A DNA stretch of 64,000 bases. Source: Diadema setosum. Taxonomy: Eukaryota > Echinodermata > Echinoidea > Diadematoida > Diadematidae. Every line of letters starts with the position of its first letter. The stretch's first letter is position 1. A program made the position numbers and the translations under genes. The notes below the pieces were generated by a model, which ran no database searches, had not been told where the DNA came from, and saw only the letters and a program-made list of their open reading frames with translations. The stretch is from positions 22,825,980-22,889,979 of the forward strand of contig NC_092705.1 in the NCBI RefSeq assembly GCF_964275005.1, in the 5' to 3' direction. Of this stretch, positions 14,240 to 26,193 are shown piece after piece.

Positions 14240-16149
14240 TGTGTGTGTGTCTGTGTGTGTGTGCGTGTTTTGTTTTTTTGGTTTTTTTTTTAAGTGGCCT
14301 CTTAGTACAATTATTGTTTCTTCGTCACATATGGCTCGTCCTGATGATGGGTATACAGAGGAGAGGAAAAAAAGTACCTATTTTTTTTTTTTTTTAATAA
14401 TACAATTTACAAATTACGGTCGTATTCCGGTTCGCCAGTGAGTGTATGTATCGGTAGTGTTTGTATGTTTTTAAGTACGTGTGCGTGTGTGTATGTGTGT
14501 GTGTGTGGGGGGGGAATTGTGCATGTTTTTGTTCAATTTTCACTGCGTAATATCCTACTACTTTGTTATATCGCCACATTTTGTCACTACAGACAGCTTA
14601 ATTTACTTCATCATCGGAATTACGAACCCTATTTTGTCTTCGGATCAACGATCCTTCGAACAACTTCGGAAAGGACATCAAGTAACACAATTCTTAATTC
14701 ACAATTCTAGAATCTTGGCATAAAAGGCAGACAGTGTTTATCTCAGACAGATCTAAACTAATTTGTATAATATACGTAATGAACAATTCATGGGTTTCTT
14801 CTAAACGAGATGTTTCTATTGAAAATGGTACCAGACACTTCATTTGAGCCACATGGGTCTTTTCTGGCGCTTTTGACGTGGTCATGGATTTTGTGCGTTG
14901 TGCTCTAGTTTCGTAACATATCGTGTTTCTGCCCATTGTGTGTGTGTGCTGTGTGTGTGTGTACACCATCCACATAGGTTAGCTCGTTAATGTTATTTCA
15001 TTTTTTCAGCTTCACATTTTCTACATAGGCATGCATTTCGAATTGCCAGGAGAGATGTCCTTATCTACATTTGAGTTGAAAATGTTAATCAGTACATACA
15101 AGTCTTCTGTGAGACTGGCGTCTCGTAATTTCATGATTGCAAAGAATGCACCATATTTCCCTGGCACTTTGGCTTTGCAGGAATCCTTTTGTGTCGCAGG
15201 TCCTTTCACAGAAAATGTACCACGGACGGAGTTTCCCATGACAGTGTGATCACCCACGAAATGCCTGTTTAATGTAGATGTGCTTGGCAATAGTGATTAG
15301 CTATCTCGATGGCAGATTTAATTGATGTTGAGCAACTATCTTAATAGATTTGATATGAAAATATAAAGTATTTTAGAATAAAGAAATGCCAATGGGAAAA
15401 ATTCATAAATCACACTTTCAAAACCGACAATGACAGTGAATATCTCGTAGACTTTACAACAACAGTGAGAGGTTTGCATTCGGCAGTAATTTTGGAGTAG
15501 TTTCCATGTGCAGAACCCTCATGAATTTTCAAATGCATGTGGTCATTGACTGCTATCTTTCTCTTATTTGAAGTAAGGTAAGATGTTATACACATCAAAA
15601 TGAATGGGAAAGAATGGCAAAATACTATGATAGTGTGAAAGAGACAGGGAAATTGTGTTTTCACTGAAAGACAATATGTATTATACCTAGGAGAGTAGAC
15701 TAGAATTCCTTAGGGTTCTGCAATATGGTTTGATTGACATTGGTGCTCAGCCAACGAAACCTGGATATTGAAGACTGTCAACTGTCATGCCACGCCCTGT
15801 TCCACGCCTCTATTCGGAGGTTTCTTTGCTAGACGTATTTTTAGTCAACTTGACTTCCACATCGTCGCGCCCTCTATTGACTGCCAATCAAGGACTGATT
15901 CAGGCTAAAAATACGTCGCCCGCTAGACTACTCCCTGTACCGATTATGTTGCGTGAAGTAATCGTGTAGGCCTACTTTCTTTTCAATTTTGACTAGTTTA
16001 GATGCGTTATATAATGTGAAATATATCGACTTGTCTCTAAGATATATTTATCGTTGTTGTTTTTTTCAAGGAACAATACACTTTTCTACAAGAGGTGTAG
16101 ACCTGTACACTTTTCAAGAACCACAGCTAGAGAACAAAACTGTAAAACG

Positions 16150-19100
16150 ATGTCCATCACGACACCAGACGTGAGTTCGGTAATGGAGTCAACACCTCCT
16201 CTCAACGCCTCATGCGTGGATCATAATATGCTAAGCATCATTGCAACGGAAGACTGTGAATTTATATCGCACCTCGCCTTGGCCTTCGTTGTCATCAGCG
16301 TCGTTCTGATCATTTTCGGTCTCTGCACCAACGTCCTTCTCATCTACATCATTGTCTCTAATGGCCAGCAGACGAAGACGCTTCCCAACATCTTCGTGGC
16401 CAACATGGCTTTCCTGGGTGTTCTCTTCTTGGTCGTCGTCGCTGGCGTCAACGTGGCCATCTTCTCGCAGGTCGCGTTTCAAGTGCAATACTTAAGAAAC
16501 GATAGCATCACCACTGCACTGTTTTTGTTTCAGACGGTAAGTAGACCTACGGCGATGGGAAATCCATTCAATAATAAAGTGGTAATGATTTGGATCATTT
16601 ACATGAATTTATTTGAAAATCAACAATTTCTCCATTTACTGATCGATAATAACAAAAAGCTCTCGTAATTTTGACAAGCTATATTCTCTTTTCACAATTA
16701 ATGGTAGAAAAACATTGAGCGATATAGGGCCTATCAATATGTTTACAGACTAAAATTAACAGTATTATAGGGAGGTAAATTAAAGTTCGATTTTTCCCCC
16801 TACGGATTTTCCTATTGAATAATCAAATCTCTTCCAAGCCGCAATGTCTCTAGTGACATTTCCTTTTTCCCTAAACTGAACCTTGGAATTTGCTTATAAT
16901 TATGTTCCTTTTTGGTGACGAGTTTTATCCCTATATTCTATCCAAAGAGTTTTTGGTTATGTTTTATCTAAAGGTTAAATAAATGAGGTTGATATAATTC
17001 TCCACTCTTATCAGTACAATTGAATATGAGATTTCTTACACGTAACATAATTATCAGGATAATTAATGATATCTTACATTCCATCATCGACATGGTACCA
17101 AGTTTCATGAACTGTACTTTTATAATTCATCTCTTCTTTATATTCAAACAGAGTGGAAATAAACTGCAGGTCATTACATTATGTTGGGTGCTGTTCGTTA
17201 TTCCGAAGCTTCGTTAATCCGAAACACACAAATTCCCTATACCTAGAGGTACGTTAATCCGAACATTTGTGGCGTTATTCCGAAGGTTCGTTATTCCGAA
17301 GATTTGTTAATCCGAAAATGAAATTCGGAATAACGAACCTCCGGAATAACGAATCTTCGGACTGAAGAGCCTTCGGAATAACGAACCTTCGGAATAACGA
17401 GTTGTAACCGATAAATGGTTTAACGAGTTTACCATAAACTATCTCAGTCGAGTGCGACCCTGCATCACAAAACAAAAAGTCGCCAGACATGGATTTTTGG
17501 TTAAGGGCAGATTCTGAAAGAACAGACTCTAACCTTTAAAATGATATATAACTCAATTCAAATGGACTCCGGCCCCTAATCTAAATACTGGAAAGAAAGC
17601 GTACACTCTAGAAAAGTGTGAAGTGAGAAAAGAGGCTCTGAAGTACAGGGTCTATTCAAGCACTTGATCTTTACCAAGCCGTGCTAGCTGTGCAATGAGA
17701 GGGACAAAACACAGGATGTAAACCACAGGAGCGACAGCAATAGAGGAATTATTAGATTAAGCTAAAATTGAGCATGTTCAATTACCACATTCTGTCCATG
17801 ATAAATGCCAACTTTCAAAGCAGTAGCATTATTTTTTCAAAAGTTATTTGACTTGAAAGTGAAGAGTGTGCAAAGGATTTCAAAAATGAAAAGAGGTCTC
17901 TCAGACATACCTGATCCTTCTACTCTCCCCCCCCCCAAAAAAAAAAAAAATGGTTGTAGAAAAACTGGTGAAATCACACTTTCCCATTCATGTTATGATC
18001 CCAAACTAAAGAATAATGTAGAAGAAAGATTACTCTCTCAGAAAATATGAAAAAATCAAGATTGACTTCGTTGACCCATTTTACCTCACGTAAAATCAAG
18101 GGGTACGACTTTTTGTCGGTTTTGTGATGCACGGTCACAAATAGTGTAGAATATAATATTATTATTATATATTTTGTAGTTATATTGCATGGCAATGATT
18201 TCGTTCGAATACCGATAGCATTGTTTCCATACTGATGCAATTTTAGAGCGTTAACCCTGTTAACCCTGAGTTTGGGCAGTGGGTACAACGCTTGGCTATG
18301 TTTGCCTCTTAACGTGTGTGTGTGTGGGTGTGTGTGTGCCAATCAGCACTCAAAGCACACTTAATTTACCATTTGCAGATGAAACAAAAACCCGGTATTA
18401 GTGCTTAAAAATAGTTCTAAAATGAGAGTTAGGGATATAAACAACCACTGTTAAAATTTGAATCCGTATAATCGACGTTAAGTGTTGTTAAATACACAAA
18501 ATGTGAACAATAGTTATAATAAAAATGTTTCCAGACTAAACCGTATACAGTTACGGTTTATTGAGAAAAAACCGTGATATCTCCTTATATTTTAGGTTTT
18601 ATTGCAAATATTTCATATGCTAGGATGTTTTATGATACAACAGACCTACCGATATGCATCAAATGTGATATCTTGAACATTTTTGAAATCACTGCTCCCA
18701 AAGGTAAACTGGACCTTTAAGAATGAAACAAACTTGAAAATATTAATTGAATTGAACTGATGTGATTGACAATTTCTCAAATATTATTTATATCAACTTT
18801 TATGAAATAATTCTCTAAAAACACACAAGATGATAGAGTGCGCATTTCTCGCTTATTGATATCTCACATTAGTCATGAGATATTGATGCGATTTATCTTC
18901 TTTTTGTGTTTTCGACGCTTGTCACTTAATTGATTTTCCTGTCTTTAAGTCCACCTTTCTTCTTCTCTTTCTCTTGATCTTTCTTCCCTGTCTATTACTT
19001 AGTTCGTTGCAATCGCATCGTTTAACACGCTGGTTGTGCTTGCAATCGATAGATATTTATCGATTGTCCATCCTTTGCGATCGTTAGCCTGGCGAACGAA

Positions 19101-22100
19101 GGAGCGATCGTTTGTTGCCTGTGGACTTGTATGGATAAGTAAGTACATATTTTTTTCAGCTTGATTGTTTTTATTTTCTAGTAAAATAGATCATTCAAGC
19201 AGATGCTGATGAAAATACTATAGATATATGACAGTAGACAATTCCTAACCCAAAATCAGAAATAGGAATCAAATTGAAAAGAAGGACAGCGGACTCATAT
19301 GATCAGATAGTTGATTTCATGGGATAAGATTGATTGGATTTATCAATACAATTTTCAAGTCATAATAATATGCGTTATTTTCGAGGAGGAAAAAAAAAAA
19401 CTATTTACAAGGAACGCTTAACCTCGCATTATTCCCAAGGTGAAAATGATTATGGTACTGATTATCTTGCGTTGTTATCGTCAACAACAACGAAAACAAC
19501 AAGAAGAATATTAATCTCTGCTCTTACACCGCAAAAAACGTTTCAAAATGGGAGTGCTCGAGCCCTATATGTCTTTGTATCTAAAGAGAATTAATCCCGC
19601 ATGTCCCTGAAAACGAAACTCACGAAAAACCCAATTTTTTCCTTTAAAGGGAACGCAAACCCAAAGAGCAATGTGGATTGAGTGAAAGCAGCAACATTAG
19701 TAGAACCTATCAGTGAAAGTTTGAGGAAAATCGGACAATCGATGCAAAAGTTATGAATTTTTAGTTTTGGTGTTGGAACCGCTGGATGAGGAGACTACTA
19801 GAGGTTATGACGTATGAGTGGACAACAATATAAAGAAAATATAAAGAAAATTCCACAAAAATTCATTTTTCATGCAAGTTACAACTTCCATCAACTTGAT
19901 ACTGACATTATGTTAAGGGTAGCAATTATTCCCCTTGTTTTCTGAAAGTTGTTAGTCAAGCGCTCTTTCATAGTGCTAGAAAAGTGAATTTTTGTTGCAT
20001 TTTCTTTATGTTTTCTTTGTATTGTTGTCAACTCATACGTCATATCCTCTAGTAGTCTCCTCATCCAGCGGTTCCAACACCAAACTTTTAAAAATTCATA
20101 ACTTTTGCATCGATTGTCCAATTTTCTTCAAACTTTCACTGATGTGTTCTAGTAATGTTGCTGCTTTCACTCAAAATATTGCTCTTTGGGCTTATGTTCC
20201 CTTTAAGATATAAGGTCGAACTGTTGTCACCCTGTATCGGCCGCGTGGTTGCACTGTCTTTTTCGTCATTTTATTTGTCCCCCTACCCCCCCCCCCCCCA
20301 TAATCGAATTTGAATAGGCCTACTCGACAAAAAAAAAAAAAAAAAGTTGCCGAAAGGTGGAGACGAAGTTGAATAACCATTGCCGAAGATGTATTTACAA
20401 TACATGAACTAGAATGCGCAAATGCGAAATCGGTTTCCAAATGAGTCAATTTGAACGAAGAAAAACGATTTTGAATGACGGTATTTCGATGCCTGTGCAA
20501 ATTTGACGGAAATGAATGCTTCTTTATTATGAAATTGAATGGAAAAAAAAAAACATGGAAATTTGCCGGGAAAGCAAATAATATTCTCCTCTCTTTCTTT
20601 CTCCTCCCTCTCCTCTATTTTATTTTGTGTTCTAAAACTTGCAATCCTTTCACGAAGATTGGTTGATTTTTTTTTTTTGTCATTTATGAAGGTAAATACT
20701 CTTTTCTATTCAATCACTTGTGGCGTGGTCAGAGGCCCTGGGCACGTGGTCAGGCCTGTACTGCAAAGAAACAGCAGGTCCTCTTGCCTTCTTTTCATTG
20801 TGTGTGTATGTGTGTCTCTAAATGGAACAGTATTATCCATCCTCAATAGAAAAAAAAAACTATTAATGAAAAAAGAAAATGGGGATAGAGAGCACCGAGA
20901 TAGTGCCCCCATCACTTTCAAATACTACAATGGTATAGATTTTCTGCGTATGGAAGTAACATAGTTTCGCCTGTTGTGGAAATGCATTAAGCAAGCTCAC
21001 AAAGATGTATCTACTGCAAAGAAGAAGCAGGGTCTCTTGCCTCCTTTTCATTTTATTTTTTTTTCCATTTTTTTTTCCGCGGCGTAAGCCTCTAAATGGA
21101 ACGGTATCATCCTGAATAAAAGAATATGAATACAAAGAGAAATCGGGGAATCAGAGCACGAGCCAGGGTAGTACCTCTACCCCTTTTTTCCGTCAAATAG
21201 ATTCTCTGCGTATGGACATTAGTATACTTAGTTTCGCCTGTTATGGAAATACATTAAGCAAGCCCACAAAGACACAAAAGCACATTCACAGAGACATATG
21301 GACACACACAAACACACACGAACACAGCTATATACTCATAGACACAGTACACATGGCAGAAAAGGAAGTGGACCAACAAGAATTCATGATAAGATGGCGC
21401 TCTGGCATTAACTTTTCGGACACTGTTTTGTGAGGGTTATCTTCGGCAATTGCATAGTATTTAGTTTTGTGTTTGTTTGTTTTTTAGTTTAGTTTTGTTA
21501 TGTTTGTTTGGTTGTTTGTTCGTTTGTTTGTTCGTTCGTTCCTTCGTTTGTTTTTATTTGTTTTTTCTTTCAGGTTAATGAATTAGCAATTATCCATTAT
21601 CGATTATCTATTTTACAAAACAGTGACGTAGCCTATATAAGAAACTCGAAGTGGCCAGGACGCGAGGTAAAGCTGCAGTAACCAGACATTGACTAAACGG
21701 GGAAATTCAAATGCAGATGAAAATTAGTTTGAAGAGAAGGAATGAAATCTTGCAAGCATCATAATAAATATTTGATCAAAATCGGATGACAAATACGGGA
21801 ATTATGGCATTTTGAAGTTTCGCCTATATTTTTCAGGAAACAGTTTCTTAACAGTCAATATATGCATATTATGCAAATGGTGAAGTTTTGATATCATCAT
21901 TCACCTCATAACCTGGCACATACAGGCTGTACATACAATTTTGAAATTTCAAGTTTTTCATTCAAACGTAATTACGCTCCTGTTTCAAACTTTGATATAT
22001 CTAGCTGATTATTATTCTGAAGCTATTCAACCAGGAAATAACATCACTGGTAACATTTTAAAAAACAGAACATTTGACTTTCGTCATTTTTTTTTTGTGT

Positions 22101-25100
22101 CCACGATCAAGGGAAAATTGTGAGGTGATGACATCATCAGCTCAATTATTTGCATATTCCTGTAAAAGAACTGCTTTGCAAAAATTAGCAAAACCGTACA
22201 ACTTTATAACTTTCCTAATTTTTATTCAATTTTTATGCCTCCGCCACGAAGTGGTGCCGGAGGCATTATGTTTTCGGGTTGTCCGTCCGTCCGTCCGTCC
22301 GTCCGTCCGTCCTTCCGTCCGTCCGTCCTTCCGTCCGTCCGTCCGTCCGTCCTTCTGTCCGTCCGCAATGAATTTTGTGGACAAGGTAACTATCGAAACC
22401 TGTTGAGGTATCCTAATGAAACTTGGCATGTATGTGTATTAGGGGGTGAAGTTGTGCCTATCAACTTTTGGGTGCACATGCTCAAGGTCAAAGGTCAAAA
22501 GGTCAAGGTCAAATACATAAAATTTCACTATTTCCACCATATCTATTGAATGCCTGAAGATATTTTCTTGAAACTTAATATATACATGTATTACCCATTT
22601 AAGATTCTCTGGTGAAAGTTTGGGTCATGAGGTCAAAGGTCAAAGGTCAAAAGGTCTGGGTCAAATACATAAAATTTCACTATTTCCACCATATCTATTG
22701 AATGCCTGAAGAGATTTTCTTGAAACTTAGTGTATACATGTATTACCCAATTAAGATTCTCTGGTGAAAGTTTGGGTCATGAGGTCAAAGGTCAAAAGGT
22801 CAGGGTCAAATACATAAAATTTCACTATTTCCACCATATCTATTGAATGCCTGAAGATATTTTCTTGAAACTTAGTGTATACATGTATTACCCAATTAAG
22901 ATTCTCTGGGGAAAGTTTGGGTCATAAGGTCAAAGGTCAAAGGTCAAAAGGTCAAGTAAAAATATTAAAACTTCTTTTTTTTCTCAGTACCTTGGAAAAT
23001 TGTTCAAGGTATCTTCATGGAACATAGTATATACATGTACTGACTGGAAGTGATTATCTAGAGAATGTAGGGTTCATGGGGTCAAAGGTCAGGGGTCAAA
23101 GGTCAAGTGCAAGACTTCAAAATTTTACTATTACCCTCATATTTATGCAATGCCAGCAGGGTTATTTTTTTTTACACTTGGTGTATGCGTGTGTAACCTA
23201 ACAGAAACTCTCTGGAAAGTTTTTTTTTTTTTCTTTTTTTGCCTCAAAGGTCAAAAGGTCAAAGATCAAGTGAAAGTGCTGAACTAACTTTTTCCTCCAT
23301 ATCTCGGAAGTGGCTCAAGTTATCTTGAAACTTAGTACATATTATGCATGTTCTACCTGAAAGTAATTATTTTATGAATTTTAGGGTCAAGGGCCAGATG
23401 AAAATGGTAACAATTTACTATTCAATTCAGAAATTGCACTTTTTCTCCACACCTGTACCTTGAAAATTACTCAATGCCTAAATGTATGAATGGGTCAAAG
23501 TCAAGTTAAAGTCCTTAAATCCCTAGATACATGCTCTCCTATTCATCCAATTAAACCTAGGTCAAGGAAGGTGAACATTCAACACATTTGTGACAAACTT
23601 GTCATTTCAATATTTTGCCAATTTTGTGAAAATGTAATCACACATTGTCCACATGTACTATATAGACCTATTGGGAAAAATCATGCATTATGGCGGAGGC
23701 ATACCAGTCGCCAAAGCGACATTTCTAGTTAATGTTACATTGATAAGAATTCACTTTTTCTTATCACACTAACTTAGAAGTGGAATGAAATTCATCATTA
23801 ATTTACTGTAAACGGGACAACATTCATATGTCCGTTTCCCCCAATTATTTCGTTTTCGTTGTAAAGCCGTTTACTTAACTGCATTTTAAAGATGGGCCTT
23901 CCCTTTTGCATTCCTTCCCAAATAGCACAGAACATGATATATTCCACCAGAATGACAAGACTATTATAACGCTTTAACATTTCTGTGATATTTGAAGGTT
24001 GTTAGCCGTTAAAAATTCAAATAATGCACCAAACGCTCACCGTAACGTATTCTGTGTACTAGGCACAGCTGCATACATTAATCCTCCTGTGGTTATACTT
24101 CGAACAAAAGATATGCATGTTAAAGCTATCAGAAAAGAAGAATTCACTATAGCTTCTCTTACTTTGTCATCGACGGCAAATAACAACACACCACTTACAT
24201 GAACTACATGTGCAACTAAGTGCATCAGACAGGTCTGTAAAACTAGACTAGTAGTTTAGATTTGTAATTGTTTCGTAGTACGAAAAAATTATTCAAATCT
24301 TAACGGTCAATTTAACTAAACAAAAGACCCTCTTGAGTTCAAAATTTACAGGAGGTTGCCAAATAGTGTTTTCTTCAATACCTAAGTGCTCTCACCAATT
24401 TTTCAAAAATTTGCATGCAAAAGGGATTGGCTGTCTGTAACATTACATATCGTTAAAATCAACACTTTGATAATTCAGACGATCAACGGATTTCTTCTTT
24501 GTATATCCAGCAAGTTACCCTGATTTTATCATAAATCTGTCGTGAACCTTAAAGTTATGCCAGTTATTTCCTCTATAGTTTCAGGACTAAGTGTGCTACC
24601 AGTAGCTCTCAGTGGCGAGGGTCCAAACGTGTTCGAGGTCGGTAATGGACGTTCGTACATACAGGTTGCCACTATCTTATTTGTGACGCTGTCCTACGCC
24701 TTACCACTGCTGATCGTTGTCGTCTGCTACGCCGCCATTTTGAAGACGGTGTATCGCAACAGGACCACATCTGCTCTGTCCGTCAACGAACGCAGTAGAC
24801 GGTTGAACCAAAGAACGCAAATCCTCAAGACAATCACAATCGTCGTGGCGTGCTATGCGATCAACTACGGATACCTTTTTTCAGTACTCATGTGGATAAA
24901 CTTCGACAGTCGCGCCCACTATACCAGGCTTGGCAACGCCCTTCTCTATTCAGCCATACTTGTTGTCTATCTCAACACCTGTATCAACCCCCTGATCTAC
25001 GCCTTGTACCTGCCCACTTTCCGACCGTATCTCTACAAGGCGCTCTGGCCGGCATCTTGTAATCGGCAGCGTAAACAGGAGGCAGACCTCACTACCATCC

Positions 25101-25183
25101 ACCGAGGTCCAACTCTTACTGATTGCGATGGTCCATTAGTTTCAGGAGTAGGAAGAACTGTCGATCCTATCTCTCAAGTGTGA
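16150..25183 (+). CDS. Class A (rhodopsin-like) orphan GPCR, tandem copy 1, three exons, 375 aa
   Basis: Coding exons are 16150-16536, 19003-19138 and 24579-25183. All introns are GT-AG (phases 0 and 1), and the joined length of 1128 nt is exactly 376 codons. Exon 1 gives a short N-terminus with an N-A-S glycosylation sequon, TM1 (G-L-C-T-N) and TM2. Exon 2 completes TM3 with IDRYLSIVHPL and begins TM4. Exon 3 gives WIISGLSVLPVAL (TM4), TM5 with P5.50 and Y5.58, TM6, TM7 with NPLIY, and a tail ending I-S-Q-V. The exon 3 acceptor was chosen at ..ATAG/TTTCAG because it restores the normal W-I-I-S of TM4; the AG six bases later would put Arg in the membrane. It should be a plasma-membrane G-protein-coupled receptor; the ligand is unknown. 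Oddities: D2.50 is Gly, CWxP in TM6 is CYAI, and the TM3/ECL2 cysteine pair is missing. Introns are swollen by repeats. The family is certain; the subfamily is not recognised. Confidence 0.9.
17190..17405. repeat. Inverted minisatellite of TTCGGAATAACGAACC units
   Basis: The left half reads GTTCGTTATTCCGAAG and variants; the right half reads the reverse complement, CTTCGGAATAACGAAC. The array is therefore foldable into a long imperfect hairpin inside GPCR-1 intron 1. It is not seen in GPCR-2. Confidence 0.8.
17453..18139. mobile_element. Miniature inverted-repeat element, 687 bp, in GPCR-1 intron 1
   Basis: TIRs of about 30 bp: TGCGACCCTGCATCACAAAA at left and, inverted at right, TGTGACCGTGCATCACAAAA, followed by AAAAAGTCG. 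A second full copy is at 28590-29281. No coding capacity. Confidence 0.82.
18360..18720 (+). repeat. Dispersed repeat in GPCR-1 intron 1
   Basis: Starts near ACCATTTGCAGATGAAAC and ends near GGTAAACTGGACCTTT. Aligned with 34475-34845 in GPCR-2 intron 1 and, inverted, with 12640-13040. Confidence 0.6.
19644..20206. mobile_element. TTAA-flanked foldback element in GPCR-1 intron 2
   Basis: Ends TTAAAGGGAAC and GTTCCCTTTAA. Each arm runs for more than 200 bp (for example AGTGAAAGCAGCAACATTA and its inverse), so nearly the whole element folds on itself. TTAA targets are used by piggyBac and Kolobok groups. GPCR-2 intron 2 is uninterrupted here. Confidence 0.85.
22228..23728 (+). mobile_element. 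Helitron/Helentron-like non-autonomous element, complete, in GPCR-1 intron 2
   Basis: The 5' end has a long hairpin (TGCCTCCG CCAC GAA GTGG .. CGGAGGCA) followed by a GTCC microsatellite (about 22278-22362). The body has three tandem units of about 145-152 bp (about 22480-22930) rich in GGTCAAAGGTCA. The 3' end has ATGGCGGAGGCAT-type sequence inverted relative to the 5' ATGCCTCCGCCA (22235-22246 and 23691-23702), then hairpin GTCGC-CAAA-GCGAC (23707-23720), ATTT, and a terminal CTAG (23725-23728) followed by T. A 3' hairpin a few bases before CTRR is the Helitron signature; subterminal inverted repeats plus a microsatellite resemble DINE-1/Helentron derivatives. No Rep/helicase is encoded. 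Confidence 0.82.
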
Positions 25184-25199
25184 ATTCATCAAGCAATAC

Positions 25200-25304
25200 A
25201 ATAAATGGAATGAACAGCAACAACAACAACCTGTCTGTGAAACATTTCCTTGACAGGAGACACACAAGATATTGAATGTGTATAAATATTGTATCAACAA
25301 TAAA
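25200..25304 (+). promoter_or_regulatory. Polyadenylation signals of GPCR-1
   Basis: AATAAA occurs at 25200-25205 and again at 25299-25304, 17 and 116 nt after the stop. The first is positionally conserved in GPCR-2. Confidence 0.55.
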
Positions 25305-25429
25305 GATAATATTATATACCTTATATACCTTAATCCTTTTTGTCTTAGTGCCGATTTAAAAAAAGAAAAAGAAAAAAAAGACACACCAGTCAATGCGTTA
25401 TTACACTGTTCAAAGTCATTTGCTTCAAC

Positions 25430-26181
25430 CAGGGAGGTGCTAGAGAAGGAGACAACTACTGCTCTCCTTTGAAGTCATGCGCGGCACCGCCGAGAAGTTA
25501 TGCATTCAACTACAGGTGTTACCCATGTGCTTTGACCAAGGAGCTTGAAGCTCCTTGCTTTGACAAAAGAGAGCATCAATAATCGGGACTAGCGCTCTCA
25601 CATCTAGAAATATTTGCCCCTACTACAATTCGCTCTCTCTTTCAATGTGATGGCAACAATGAATTCGTGTACCTTTAATTGGAGCAGCGAATCAAAATGC
25701 AGTGTAAAACTGACAATTTTAACAGCAAATAATTAAAAGCACGCCGGAACACGCTTCAGCGGAGTACTTTATTTGAAAGATCAAAATATCCCAAATTAAA
25801 AGATGCTAAAACCAACATGCGGAAATGTGCGCATTATAGAAAAATATTAGGTTTTTAAGAGGACCTAATTTTCATTTCATTTCTATTTACGCATTACAAA
25901 GAAACTAGAAATACATGTTTATAATACTGAATTCTTTCCTAAACTATTCTAGACCAATTAGATTATTTCATTTCAAATTTTACGGTGAAATAAAGCTTGT
26001 AATTCAACGAAAGGTGAAATGCGTTCTTCGTCTCCGAACTTCGTCTTGCAACTAGGGTGGTGCCGAGCATGACTTCAAAGCGTAGTGGAATGCTAGACAT
26101 CCCATTGTAACGCCGTGAACCCAAACATGTGTTTGCATGAATTACGAAGAGTTGCCACTCCATCTCTGTAACACCTCCCTG
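25430..26181. mobile_element. Short internal-deletion derivative of element A, 752 bp
   Basis: Begins CAGGGAGGTGCTAGAGAAGG and ends GTAACACCTCCCTG. It is inverted relative to element A: 25430-25855 matches A's right end and 25856-26181 its left end, joined directly with the whole interior missing. Flanked by CTTCAAC and TTTCAAC, a 7-bp target duplication with one mismatch, the same length as the TACCGAT duplication of element A. Confidence 0.88.
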
Positions 26182-26193
26182 TTTCAACTGTAA

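Larger units (their letters stand above)
10122..15930. mobile_element. Long-TIR DNA transposon, 5.8 kb, Mutator-like by target duplication (element B)
   Basis: The ends TAGTCTAGCCGG and (inverted) TAGTCTAGCGGG are flanked by a perfect 9-bp duplication CTCCCTGTA (10113-10121 and 15931-15939). The left arm, about 10122-11765, is repeated inverted at about 14400-15930, so each terminal inverted repeat is about 1.5-1.6 kb. Both arms contain the same ORF segment (HMHLKIHEGSAHGNYSKITA at about 10520-10580 plus strand and about 15478-15540 minus strand), with about six differences in 83 residues, and a second conserved stretch (GDHTV..SVRGTF). I do not recognise that protein. Nine-bp duplications and kilobase TIRs fit MuDR/MULE; no transposase is visible, so the element is probably non-autonomous. 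The core (11765-14400) holds other repeats. Confidence 0.82.
1..25355 (+). repeat. Tandem segmental duplication, copy 1 (contains GPCR-1)
   Basis: Collinear matches to copy 2: 1-620 with 28195-29480, 900-1260 with 29600-30360, 1770-2515 with 32830-33540, 4435-4499 plus 15940-15970 with 33560-33640, then all three GPCR exons, parts of both introns (for example 18360-18720 with 34475-34845, and 20690-21440 with 36280-36960) and the 3' flank to about 25355. The copy may begin before the window. It is interrupted by transposons absent from copy 2. Confidence 0.85.

Noticed and set aside
16231..16488. Antisense ORF (Asp/Glu-rich) over GPCR exon 1, and its twin at 33984-34208
   Set aside because: Shadow of the receptor coding strand; its conservation follows from the sense frame.
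24585..24590. Alternative exon 3 acceptor CAG six bases downstream in GPCR-1 (and in GPCR-2 at 37483)
   Set aside because: It keeps the frame but deletes Ile-Ser and puts Arg in TM4; the upstream AG gives the normal WIIS sequence in both genes.
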